64,000 nucleotides of DNA from Megamerina dolium (lineage: Eukaryota > Arthropoda > Insecta > Diptera > Megamerinidae). Below are positions 35,580 through 45,840 of this stretch, in pieces. The first letter of the stretch is position 1, and the number at the start of each line of letters is the position of its first letter. The stretch lies in NCBI GenBank assembly GCA_963854835.1, contig OY978526.1:73690418-73754417 (forward strand), written 5' to 3'. A program made the position numbers and the translations under genes. Below the pieces are notes generated by a model that was given only the letters and a program-made list of their open reading frames with translations, made no database searches and was not told where the DNA came from.

Positions 35580-38084
35580 GATAATGGTAGATCGCCAAAA
35601 TACAGAACACAATGCTTCGAACAATGAATGAGAAATGTTAATTACGTGTAATTCGAGAAATTACAGTAACAGAAAAAAAGAAATAGGAGAATTTGAATCG
35701 ATTTGCTGATCGTATATCAGCTACTCGATTTCTCAATGACGTAATCTTTATTCAAGTTAAGCCTATAGAACAATTGGCAGGATGCCCGCGTATCAGAACG
35801 TATAAAATCTGATAACTTAGAATTAAAACGAACACCGTAATGTTTACCCCCCAACTCGAAAGAGTTCAGCGGTAATTACACGCGCAACGTAAAATGAATG
35901 TGATGGTAATTAATTGATTTTTAAGTTAAATGTAATTACAAATAGTTATTCACAATGATTTATTTTATTTATTTATTTATTTTTCTGATTTATGTAATAA
36001 ATCGAAAAAAAAAAGGAAGAAATAATTGAGCCGCAATAATTTATTTATTATAATGTGATGATCTATGTAATAAATCAAGAACAAAGAAAAATTATAATAA
36101 TAATAAAAATATAAATAATTGAGACGCTCTAATAATATTTAACTTTATGTATATGTTGAAAATACTCGAGTATGTGGAAACAATGTAATTGCACAACACA
36201 ATACAAGAGATGTGTGTGTATATGTATGTGCAATCGAATATTGTAATTGTTGTTACTTGCTATGAAGAAGTAAAATAGCAATTTAATATGATTTTTGTAG
36301 GTAAATCTTATATGATATTATTGTTGTAGCTTACGTAGATAAGCAAAACAAACAAAAAAGAAAATAGGAGATGGTATTGTTGATCATAAACAGATGCTAC
36401 TAAGTATATGTGCTGAAATATATTGCCTTACTTGTTCTTGTCTACCGATGGTTAAGCAAGCCGAAGTAAATGTACATAAATATTATGCACGAATATGCAA
36501 TATTGATGACAAGAGGTTATTGTTGCTTTCAATTGACTACAACAGTAATATCAAAAAAAAATAGAAATAGATTTGGGTAATCTAATTGTTGTATGTCGAT
36601 GTACCACTTGCGTTTTATATAGATAAGTAAAAACAAAAGAAATATGTAAGAAGAGGTGCAGTGCTTCTTCTTTTTATTATGCGCGATCAAAGCAAGTACT
36701 TAAAGGAAGAAATAATTGTTGTTGTTTGGTAGGAGTCAATACAGCATAAATGATGATAAAAATGTGAAAATGATCGTGTTGGTATTGAGGTACACAAGTA
36801 TCACCAAATAATGAGAAAACGAGAGATCGACTCGGTATATTTTTATTTTTGTCTGTTTGCTTTGTTTTTTTTTTTTTTTAATTTGCAAAGGCAATAGACG
36901 ATGTTTGTTTCTATGTAATAATAGCAACAAAATTATATCAATACAAGAAGAAAGCATAAGAAGACCAAAAAATAGAGAATTCCTTGCAATTATATGTTGC
37001 TCTGTTATTCCCTCGTAGTGATTGTTAGTGTTGTTGACGTCACAGCTTAACAACAATGTCTTTCGTAGAAAGATAAGTGCGAGAGGATACCGATGGTACG
37101 AGTACAACGCACGTGTTGGATTTGTTTATGCCCAAAGAAATACCACCGAAAAGAAAAAAATAAGATGTTTTCCTCTTTATTTTGTTTTTGATGTTCTCAC
37201 TCGGTTTTGTTAATATGACAACAGTATCTTTATCTACTAAATGTAACGATTCCTCCGAGAGTTTTCGCAAATTGTCGCACTAGTAAAAAACAATAATAAA
37301 CACCAGATTAGGAATCCTTCACAGGTGTGCTGTAGATGTAATCCAGTAACCGTAATGTAGAATGCTCAATAGTCGCAGTTGATAAAGAAAATTTAAAATT
37401 AATGCCAATCAAGTCTTGCTAAACCAGAAAGGTTATTACACTTTATACTGTAAGCATAAAAATTGCAAATGAGAACAAGAGGTGATACCAGACGCAGTTA
37501 TCAATAAAACGCCTTATTGATTTCTTTTATCCTTTTTTATACTTTATTTGTCAAATTTAAAATTCACTGAGTACATACACTATGTAAAGCTAGGAAAAGT
37601 ATTCCCACTAACTTTACTAACCAGTGCGTTGGGTGTAGCGCACACTCCAATATCTGAAAATATTGCACTTCTTATTTTCGCTGTCTCTTATTATAAAGAG
37701 AGAGAGATAGAGAGAGTACTGAGGATCAGTACATATAAAGAGTAAATATAATGCACTAATTTGACACGATCACCGTGTAATGGCAGTATTAAAACAAATA
37801 CAAAGATAAAGTCGAAATGTTCTGCTTGGCTGTTTGGTAAATAACTAGCCTGAGTATCAGGCAGTTATAAGAAATGTAGTAGAAAACAAATAGCACTTCT
37901 AGCTATATAATAATATACAATGAGCAAACAATTATCGGTGTGGTTAGCAAACCAGGTAGGCTCAAATCAGTAACGTGGTTAAATTTGTTTGTATCTTTCA
38001 TACAAGAATAAACAGCGTACAAAAGGTGATGTTGTCACCTCGAGAACGTCCCTTGTATGTAACAACGATGCCGCAAAATGTAAA

Positions 38085-38320
38085 AAATCTCGAATCCGTT
38101 AACGTTATTGGATGAACACCAATAAAGAAAATATAACATAAATTATTGTTGTAGTTTTTCGTTGGTGGAACACCAGTTACAAAAAAGTCAACTGTAAAAT
38201 GTAAAAATCGTGACTCCGTTAGCGTAATTAGATAAACGCAGACAAGTAAAATACAAAATATAACTTTTTGTTGTAGCTATTCTTTGGTGGAACACCAGTT
38301 ACAACAAAAAGTAAAATATG
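38085..38320 (-). repeat. Two-copy tandem repeat (~120 bp) in the element leader
   Basis: Both copies contain 'ctcgaatccgttaacgt' or 'gtgactccgttagcgta', then 'ttgttgtag' and 'ggtggaacaccagttacaa'. They are offset by about 120 bp and have diverged noticeably. Confidence 0.75.
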
Positions 38321-38653
38321 TATGTTTGAGGAAAAGAAAAAAAAAATAAAACGGGCAAGTACGAAGTACGTAAATGCTTTCGGACCCCAACAATAGAAAC
38401 AAAGAATCTATATATATATATATTTTGCCAAATTTTATATTTTCAAATATCAAATATCATATATATATATATTCAATATCAACAACCGCAAGTTAATACA
38501 TATATGCAATATATAAGCAGGCCCGATATAGCGGAACACTTCCAAGTTGCAATTGGCAATATTGTACTTTGCCGTAAGCAAAAACAAACATATACGAATC
38601 AGCTATAATAGTCTGATTCGTATGTATGTGTATTGAACCTGGTATCAGACCTG

Positions 38654-38863
38654 TTAACCACTTTTACCCTTAGGATACAGACTTACCACCCGCTGCGAGC
38701 CTATCCGGCTCGAAGGACCATAAAATGAATGTGTGGGGATTGTTGCCGGTGGGCCGCGCGATGGAAAATTGTTGCCCTGGTATGTTGGTGAAGTTGCCGC
38801 TGTGGTTACCGCTGCTGTTGTTGTTGTGCCCGTTGACTGCGCCTGAGTTATTGCAAAACGCAC
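38654..38863 (-). CDS. Short upstream ORF starting in the 5' LTR
   Basis: 69 codons from an ATG in the LTR (MRFAITQAQSTGTTTTAA), running across the LTR edge and primer site. It is Thr/Ala-rich with no recognised domain. Translation would depend on where the transcript starts. It could be a regulatory upstream ORF or meaningless; the equivalent frame at the 3' LTR ends in flanking DNA. Confidence 0.2.
   Translation of the reverse strand: MRFAITQAQSTGTTTTAAVTTAATSPTYQGNNFPSRGPPATIPTHSFYGPSSRIGSQRVVSLYPKGKSG
38681..38690 (-). promoter_or_regulatory. Candidate 5' splice site just downstream of the primer-binding site
   Basis: On the minus strand the sequence reads GGTG|GTAAGT, a near-consensus donor, about 15 nt into the leader after the primer site. 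The matching acceptor was not identified with confidence. Only a weak candidate (TTCGAAG, after a pyrimidine-rich run) occurs before the Gag ATG. Confidence 0.4.
38703..38720 (-). other. Primer-binding site, complementary to the tRNA-Tyr 3' end
   Basis: The plus strand reads ATCCGGCTCGAAGGACCA, which equals the 3' end of insect tRNA-Tyr including CCA as I remember it. On the sense strand the site is TGGTCCTTCGAGCCGGAT, five bases inside the 5' LTR. The 18-base match ending in TGG leaves little doubt that it is a minus-strand primer site. The tRNA identity is from memory. Confidence 0.88.
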
Positions 38864-39346
38864 TTTGTTTTATTGTTCTATTTTTATTGTTTCTTCACCT
38901 TTCGATCTTTAACTTAAGCCGTATTTGAATACAAAAAAAGTGTATGCCAATTTTGTTTTAATTATAATTAGATTAAAATTTACAAAAAAAAACCGTATTT
39001 TTGTCGCGCACTGCACAGTGTATTTAAGGAACTCTTGAGAACGAATGATTAACCAAACCCAAGAAAAGTTAAAAGAAACCAATCAGAAATATAATGCCTT
39101 TAGATAGAAAACTAAAACCAAAGACAAAGACAAAGAGAGAGAAGAAGAGGGAGTATAAGAGATGAAGTGCAATAAAAAGTAGAGAGAGGGAAAGTGGGAG
39201 GAAATTATTTCAAATTAAAAGGAGAGTGAACAGAGGAATAGGAAGAGCCGTCATACACGGTGATGCCAGACGGCATATTCAGTCCATTTCCCCAATTGAC
39301 CCAAAAATACACCGGCAGTTCTGCGATTTTTACTCTGGCGTAAACA
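38726..39346 (-). repeat. 5' LTR of the BEL/Pao element
   Basis: 621 bp, TG...CA, without a visible difference from the 3' LTR. It is followed on the outside by the duplicated GGGTT (39347-39351). Confidence 0.93.
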
Positions 39347-39351
39347 GGGTT

Positions 39352-39860
39352 AATTCCTTGGTGGAAATAATGTTTTTGCACAAAGTTTCAGTTCGATAAC
39401 TTTATAGTTTTGGGCAAAAAGTGTGATATCACACATTCAACAACATATATTTGTATAGGAGGTAGACATAATTTTTATTCGATTACAGCTATTTTCTATT
39501 GCGTTAAATCCATGATAAATATAATGATTTTATACCAAGTTTCAGTTCGATAATTTCATACTTTTGGGAGCAAAGCGTGATATCACACATTCCACACCAT
39601 ACTTTTGTATGCATTGTTTTTTTCTTTAAATATTATTTCTGTGGCAGAAATATGATTTTTTACCAAGTTTTAGTTCTATAACTTTATATTTTTGAGCGCA
39701 AAGTGTGAAAATACACATTCATAAAAATAGTTTTGTATTTGAGGTATATGTGGTTTTCATTCAATTTTGGCCATTCATGGGCTCATTTATTTCCTGGTAA
39801 AAATATTATATTTGACCAATTTTGAGCTCAATCACTCTATAATTGAGGTAATTACAGCGC
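39352..39860 (-). repeat. Family-A array, locus A6, right part
   Basis: It continues the unit interrupted at 30354, with further units near 39450, 39603 and 39732. It closes with 'gagctcaatcactctataattgaggtaattacagcg', the same type of terminal block as A2. Confidence 0.8.
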
Positions 39861-41455
39861 GAACATATATTTAAGTACATGATACTAAGTACAAATATAT
39901 CTGTATATGTAAACTTTTTTTATGGGTGTTACAAATAATAAACCCTTCACTCTTCGAGTGTAAGATATATCCAAATATATATTAGTAGAGATTCATCAAA
40001 AGTTAATATCACATAATATTTATGCATAACTGTATGTATGCACCTGTATGTATACGAATATATCACTGTGCGAGTATATAATTTCTTAATGAAGTCGCTA
40101 CACATAATATCTCAATTAAAATGTAAGTACATATGGACGAGTATGTACCATCACAACAACATTAACAACAACAATTCTGCAAATTAAAATGTGTTAAATT
40201 AAAATATCTGAAATAAATTCATACCTACATACAGTATGTATGTAGGTATATATTCACACTTTGATATCGTTGTTCGTTATTGCCTGATCATTTAAATTTT
40301 GCTCACGAATTGTCATAAATGAACTAAAGAAAAAAAAAAGGTAAAATAAACAGCAAAATATTTCGAATTTAATGATGCAACACATGCATTCATAATGATA
40401 TGTCACGGCCAATGCGAGCAAGTGAATATGTGTATGTATGTATAAACAAAATAAATTACAATCACTGTTATGGTTATTCGAATGAAACTCCCTCTCAATT
40501 TATGCAATCGAGATCAACAATAGTAAGTGTCGATGCAACCATGATTAACGAAAGTAACAGTTGACATCAAGAGACAAGTGCTTTGATTAAAATCGAAACC
40601 ACCAAAAGTGTTGGTACTACAAAAGCGGATTTTTTTTTTTAGGTAATTGTCAACGTTTTCTCTTTCATATAACATAATTTTTTGCAATCTTTAATACACA
40701 TAAAATGTATATAAAATTGATTTATTATGGGAACTATAAATTTCTTTATGTTATTCTTCTTTTACAATATGGATGATTATAATTTATGCTCAACGTTATT
40801 GCATGCATATATATAGTATACGTATGCATTTGTGAAACCATGTAATAAGCAAATAAGTTATTTTCACACTTTTGCTTAAAATTAACCTTAAGTGTAGCTA
40901 GCATTATATTTATCGAATTATTAAGTTTGCTAAGCAACAAGTATATTATTAATAAGTAGAACATGCATAACATCAAGCAACTTCATATTTATATACATAT
41001 GTATATCAACAATGTTGCTTAAGTCATATGTTAATAAATTTACAAAAATATGTACGTATATATTATTCTTTCATTTCTTCTTTTATGCTTAATGAATAAG
41101 TGAATGTATATAAATATGTATGAAGATATGTGCATTTTTACATACACACGAATGAACGAATATTATACAAAGTGTACATATTTGTAACCATAATTAAATG
41201 TTGAAATAAAAACAAATAACAACACACAAGCATATATTCATGTGTATATACAAATATTTGCAACATGCAACAGACAATTGTATTGTGATTGCATGTTAAA
41301 TACGTTTTCATTCAGAATTCTACTGTTGGTAGCGGTAATTGTTACATACAGAGTCCATATACGTAATTTTCTTTTCTCGTGGGTTTATTGTGATTAACTT
41401 ACAGTTGCAGCATAAAGAAACAATTAATAATGTGCACATTTTTGAAAACAAAGAA
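39861..41455. other. AT-rich non-coding stretch
   Basis: TATG/TACA-rich DNA and homopolymers. No gene or element recognised. Confidence 0.5.
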
Positions 41456-42150
41456 GAATGAATCAATTTTTCTCCTTCTCCAATCATGGGTGTCCTTAAT
41501 GTCCTTTATGGATTCCTAGATTCCTGCTTAACTAAAGTGCTACGCAGGAATATAGGACGATGCTCTTCACATAGTAGGGATAGCGTCCTCCTTGATTACT
41601 TATAAATGACACCTAGGCCTTACTTCGCCAGCTCTGCTGATGGCAAGCTCTTGAAGCAAGAACAAGCGTTAGTCAGCACATGCAACAAATTTCATACTAC
41701 CGATGTCAGATGTCAGTTCACTCATTCTTCCATCACAGGGAAGTAGAGTATCGCTGCGATACTCTCTACTTTGCTGAATTTATAAAGCCGTCGACTTCTC
41801 CATCACCAGGAGCTCTGTCAGAATGTCGCTAAAATTGCTTATAGATAAGGTCCCTTTTAACTAGAGGTTTGACAGCGTTTTCAAAAGATCGCTAACATTT
41901 GGTCGACTTTTACGTTTTTGTACTCGAGCTGTTGATAATGATGGTCACCCATACCAGGGAGACATTTTTATTCTCAGATTTCTCATCTTCGATATCGATT
42001 AAAACTACTGCAACACTAGTGCCTCCTTTCTTATGGTTAGTACGACATTCTGCACGCCATCACTGAACCGTTGATGGATGGCAAGTTCCCACTTGGATAT
42101 TGTAGTAGGAGATTCAATAGCTGGCTGGGTTCAGGGCTTCCTCTCGCTCT
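41456..42150. other. Less AT-rich island of unknown origin
   Basis: Base composition is clearly less AT-rich than the surroundings, and it contains a near-perfect palindrome (41742-41770: AGTAGAGTATCGC, T, GCGATACTCTCTACT). All frames are broken by stops. I could not match it to a transposase, RT or host exon. It is most likely an old element remnant. Confidence 0.35.
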
Positions 42151-42730
42151 CTTTATGTTGTCGCTTGTTGTTGTGTTATTGTTATTTTTTGTTTCAACTC
42201 TTATTTTCTTGTTTATTTTTAAATGTTTGTTGAGAACATTTTTTTAAAAATATCAAATTAATTGACTATGTGAATTTCTTGAAACATGAAAATATTTTCT
42301 GAAGCAAAAAACCAAAGCGCTTTAAAAACGTAAAATCATATTTTAAGTAATATCGAAAAATGAGTGCTTTCATACAGTGTCCATCTATAGGCAATTAAAT
42401 GAGAATTCTTCCGACACTAAAAATTTGTCCATAGAAAAGCTGTAAAGGGCTTATATGACAAGACCTATTAGAACCATTGGAAGCGTGCCTAAACCAAAGT
42501 ACTTTGGAGCTGTTTCAAATTTCAAATATTAATGTCTATTTGACTGTTTTCCGCAACCTAAAATCTAAAAAAAGTAAAAAGCTATTAAAAACTGAATCCT
42601 GAATATTTTTAGTAGCCGTTTATCCTGAAAAGCACAAGAAAAGGCTCATTTTTACTGGCTAGACTAAATTTACTTTGAATAAGAGCATTTTAGGACTTGT
42701 AAATTCAGAAAATTCTACTTCAAATGTAGA
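42151..42730. other. AT-rich non-coding stretch
   Basis: Nothing recognised. Confidence 0.5.
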
Positions 42731-42737
42731 ATCTTTT

Positions 42738-43027
42738 CCACACTAATGAGTCAGAATACTAATTTTTATAGCGATACAGAACTTTACCGATTACTAAATT
42801 GAAAAGAATTGTCAAATAATGTTGATCGATTCCCAAACCCTCCGATAAAGCTACTAAAAAGTTCTTTCTAGCAGTTTACTAATAATTAGTCAGAAAAGTA
42901 ATTTTTATATCGATGGAGAAGTTTACCTATTGCTAAATTGACAAGAGCTGTCAAATAATGTTGATTGATTATCAAACCCTCCGATAAAGCTCCTAAAAAG
43001 TTCTTTCTAGCAGTTTGCTAATAATTT
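42738..43027. repeat. Two-copy tandem duplication, 139-bp period
   Basis: 'gtcagaa.a.taatttttata.cgat' starts at 42750 and 42889. 'ccgataaagct(a/c)ctaaaaagttctttctagcagttt' starts at 42842 and 42981. Both pairs are offset by 139 bp and differ at a minority of positions. Confidence 0.85.
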
Positions 43028-44779
43028 ATTGATAAATATTACGTTCTTGATCTTACAAATTCATCGGAATCGTAAATCGTTCATTAAACACTGATATTTC
43101 TTTGCTGGGAAGTAAAATTTGCGGAAAGATATTAGTATAGGGGTCATTGCCAGAGATGATTAACAATTGAATATGTAAATTATTATTACAAATTGATAAA
43201 GCTATAAATGTGTATACTTCCTTCTTTGATCCTATTCAAAATTTCATGTGATTTTAAACTAAATTGGGTTCAAATTGACATTCCTTAAAGCAATACAATA
43301 CAATTTCTAATACAATTGTTGATTTACATATAATTATGTGATAGTTCAATGAACATAATACATATATAACATATATGTATATATATATATCTACACATGA
43401 AGTGTCAACAACAAAATTAATAAAATTATTTGTTTTTTCCTCCCATTTCTCTTTTCAGGTGAGTTTCAATTGAAAATAAAATATACGTATTAACACACAC
43501 ACAAATACATCCACGTGAATGCAAAATACTGAGTGAGTACATTGGATGTTTGAATAAAACATGATTTCTCCATTTAACCTTCTGGAAGTTGGATTGTGAA
43601 AACAATCCATATATTATATATTGTATATATAAAATTGTATGAATAAAAAAATTGCAACATGCTTGCATATTATTTGTTGAATAATTTCATGCGCATAAAG
43701 CAAATAATGATTTATCATAATGCACAAACGCATATATTTGCATTCGAATACTTACGAATATGTAGCATACGCACAAGTGAATGAATCATTCATTAATTTA
43801 TGCGTGTTTTCTTTTTGTTTTTTTTTTTTTTTAACAGAAATGCATACATACGAATATTACGAGTGTGTTTATGCCATATTTCATGTTTTTTTATATGAAA
43901 TGGTGATTATTATATCAAAGAATTGTTCGTGCTCTCGTTGGTGGTTTATTGAGGTGCATTGCATAATTTTGCGTGACATTTTTTTTTGTTTTGTTTTATT
44001 GTTCACGCATAATTCTCTTATATATATATATATATGATTATGTATTTCATTTCCGTATTTCACCAAGAAATTACTCATGTTTATCGGTGTGCTGTTGTTG
44101 TTGTTGTTCTTTTTTCTCATCCAACACGATTACATGAAAAAATCTTTGGATATTTGAAAATAGGGTAACAACAATAGCAACAACAATAATCATCAAAATG
44201 TATGCAATCTACACAAAAAAACAAACGCCCATAGAATTGTAAAGTAAACTTTAAAAGTACATTGTAGGTACAAGATACATATAAAAATAACTCAGTGGTA
44301 CGAAGAGGTGTAAAGTCGTTGCGGCCGCTGGTGCTGAAAAGGTGTACATTTAAAATGCATTTGAGAAAGAATTTATATGATATTTTTGTATACGAGTATA
44401 ACAACCACATACCTATGTAAATGTAGTAGTAGTAGTAGTAGCACGAACAGTGTGTATATGGTAGTATTACACTTTTATACAGCAGTGATCCAGAACGCAC
44501 ATTAAGTATGCGGAAACTACAAGCAAACACGTAGAAGCAGCAGTAAATACATGTAGTTAGATAGTGAGTTGTACTAAACTTTATGCTTTTATTGTTGCTG
44601 TATTATTTGACACACTTGAACATTGCTGTTTATGTATTTTGCATTTATATGCAGGGACTTGCATACGTGATGTATCGACTTGTGTCCCCTATATCTATAA
44701 ATATGAACAATATGATGGGTAAATTTCTGTGGCTGAGCGTAAAACAGAAAATTTCGATTATTTCAAGCATTTTCTAGAC
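43028..44779. other. AT-rich non-coding stretch
   Basis: It includes a (TA)n run near 43377-43391, T runs (43817-43835), a (TAG)n microsatellite (44423-44441) and a TTG run (44094-44109). The 137-residue minus frame at 44117-44530 translates microsatellite DNA (poly-Tyr, Cys-rich) and is not credible. Confidence 0.5.
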
Positions 44780-45215
44780 CCAAGAAAGTGGTAAGATATT
44801 CATTCTATTATTTAGTTATTGCAGCCATTATGAAAACACAAATTTTGCATGGGATCTACTCTAAGAAGAAGATATAGGGGGTAAATATGTTGGATGAAAA
44901 TAATTATGACGAAAATTTAATGGGTGGCTGTTATACATTTTACCATTCTGTGTGCGGTTTTTGGATAGTTGTGGTACTATTTATCGATTTTCATGTGTTT
45001 CTGTGCTAATGTTTTATGAAAGACCCTTTAAATGATAGAGATGGGAAGTAAGTAGGTACGGAAGAAATGTTCGGAAGAACAAATTAATGATGGTCCGTTG
45101 AAAAGCTCTTGGGACAATGCTTCGGCGGCTATGAGATTATTTGTCGATTTTCAATTGATTTTTCATTAATTTCCTTCTTAACGGTCAGAGGTATGATGTA
45201 AGCATGTTTTAAGCA
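44780..45215 (+). repeat. Family-B repeats, locus B3a
   Basis: Plus-oriented units with 'ggtggctgttatacattttaccattct', 'atttatcgattttcatgtgt', 'tgaaagacccttt' and 'gatagagatgggaagtaagtaggta'. A second unit begins near 45090 (gatggtccgttg) and contains 'ttatttgtcgattttc'. Confidence 0.7.
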
Positions 45216-45259
45216 ATGTTGGAGTTGAATTTGTATCGTCAGTGCATACGGAGAAATTC

Positions 45260-45505
45260 TCACGAGTGTTTTAACACCGAAGAAGGACGCTTTAAAATAA
45301 AATAAGACGAAGAAAGAAACATAGTTGACGTTAAAATAGAACGCATAAACATAATAGACGACGAAGAAATATGCACAAACATAGTTGACGGTGAAGAAAG
45401 ACGCGTAACTAGATCAATTATGTTTAAGCGTCTTTCTTCGCTAACGATTTGTTCATGCGTCTTTTTTCGCGGTCATTTTTTAAGCGTGCGTTTTTCTTCG
45501 TATGA
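45260..45505. repeat. Minisatellite of ~30-bp units in opposed orientation (foldback)
   Basis: The left half holds direct repeats of 'gacgaagaaagacgcataaacatagtt' type (about 45270-45410). The right half holds the reverse complement of the same unit (about 45425-45500). Around the turning point, GAAGAAAGACGC (45393-45404) is exactly matched by its reverse complement (45428-45439) across a 23-nt spacer. It lies between two family-B segments. Confidence 0.75.
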
Positions 45506-45559
45506 ACGGACGATATGTATTCTGGCAATTTTTAAATTTTCAAGTGAGCGATAACTCAC

Positions 45560-45840
45560 TTGAAAATTCATTCTTTAGAGGAGGAGGGATCAAGTAAATT
45601 TGGAGGAAATATTGAAAAAGCTTCAGGATGAACTATTCTAGGATCGATTTTTGGCCAGGTATATGACTATTTTTTATGTGTGCGTTTTTTTAATTCAGCT
45701 TGTATGGCAACCTACTTAAATGGTGGAGATAGAGAGGAGTTGAATAGTAAAAATTAATGCAATTTTATCACATAGAGCAGTGGTTCTAGGGATAATTTCT
45801 GTGCAGCTATTCCGATTGGAAATCTAAAATTTGAAAATGA
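45560..45840 (+). repeat. Family-B repeats, locus B3b
   Basis: A plus-oriented unit with 'gatcgatttttggccaggtatatgactattttttatgtgtgcg', 'cttgtatggcaacctacttaaatggtggagatagag' and 'gttctagggataatttctgtgcagctatt'. It is separated from B3a by the foldback minisatellite. Confidence 0.6.

Larger units (their letters stand above)
35580..38702 (-). other. ~3.1-kb leader of the BEL/Pao element
   Basis: An unusually long stretch between primer-binding site and Gag ATG, without a credible ORF. It contains degenerate internal repeats: a pair built on 'atgtaataaatc..aaataattgag' (about 35990-36056 and 36062-36125), and a pair of about 120 bp ending in 'ggtggaacaccagttacaa' (about 38085-38320). A strong splice-donor match lies at its 5' end (38681-38687), so it could act partly as an intron. 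The 123-residue frame at 36736-37107 is lysine-rich and leucine-rich low complexity and I do not call it. Confidence 0.6.
30360..39346 (-). mobile_element. BEL/Pao-type LTR retrotransposon, pol-less (non-autonomous)
   Basis: 8,987 bp, sense on the minus strand. The order in the sense direction is: 5' LTR (38726-39346), tRNA-Tyr primer-binding site, a leader of about 3.1 kb, a Gag-zinc knuckle-protease-zinc knuckle ORF (32787-35579), about 1.8 kb with no recognised pol, a polypurine tract, and the 3' LTR (30360-30980). The LTRs are the same length and appear identical, and the target duplication is perfect, so the insertion is recent. I see no reverse transcriptase, RNase H or integrase on either strand, so movement would need enzymes from a related element. 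The BEL/Pao assignment rests on the Gag (DUF1759-like) and protease (DUF1758-like) signature. Confidence 0.92.

Noticed and set aside
35580..35624. Extension of the Gag ORF to a start at 35624
   Set aside because: The codon there is TTG, not ATG. The first in-frame ATG is at 35579 and has a good initiation context (ATCATGG).
44117..44530. 137-residue minus ORF with Cys/Tyr-rich repeats
   Set aside because: It reads through TAG/TTG microsatellites, with no domain and no supporting context.
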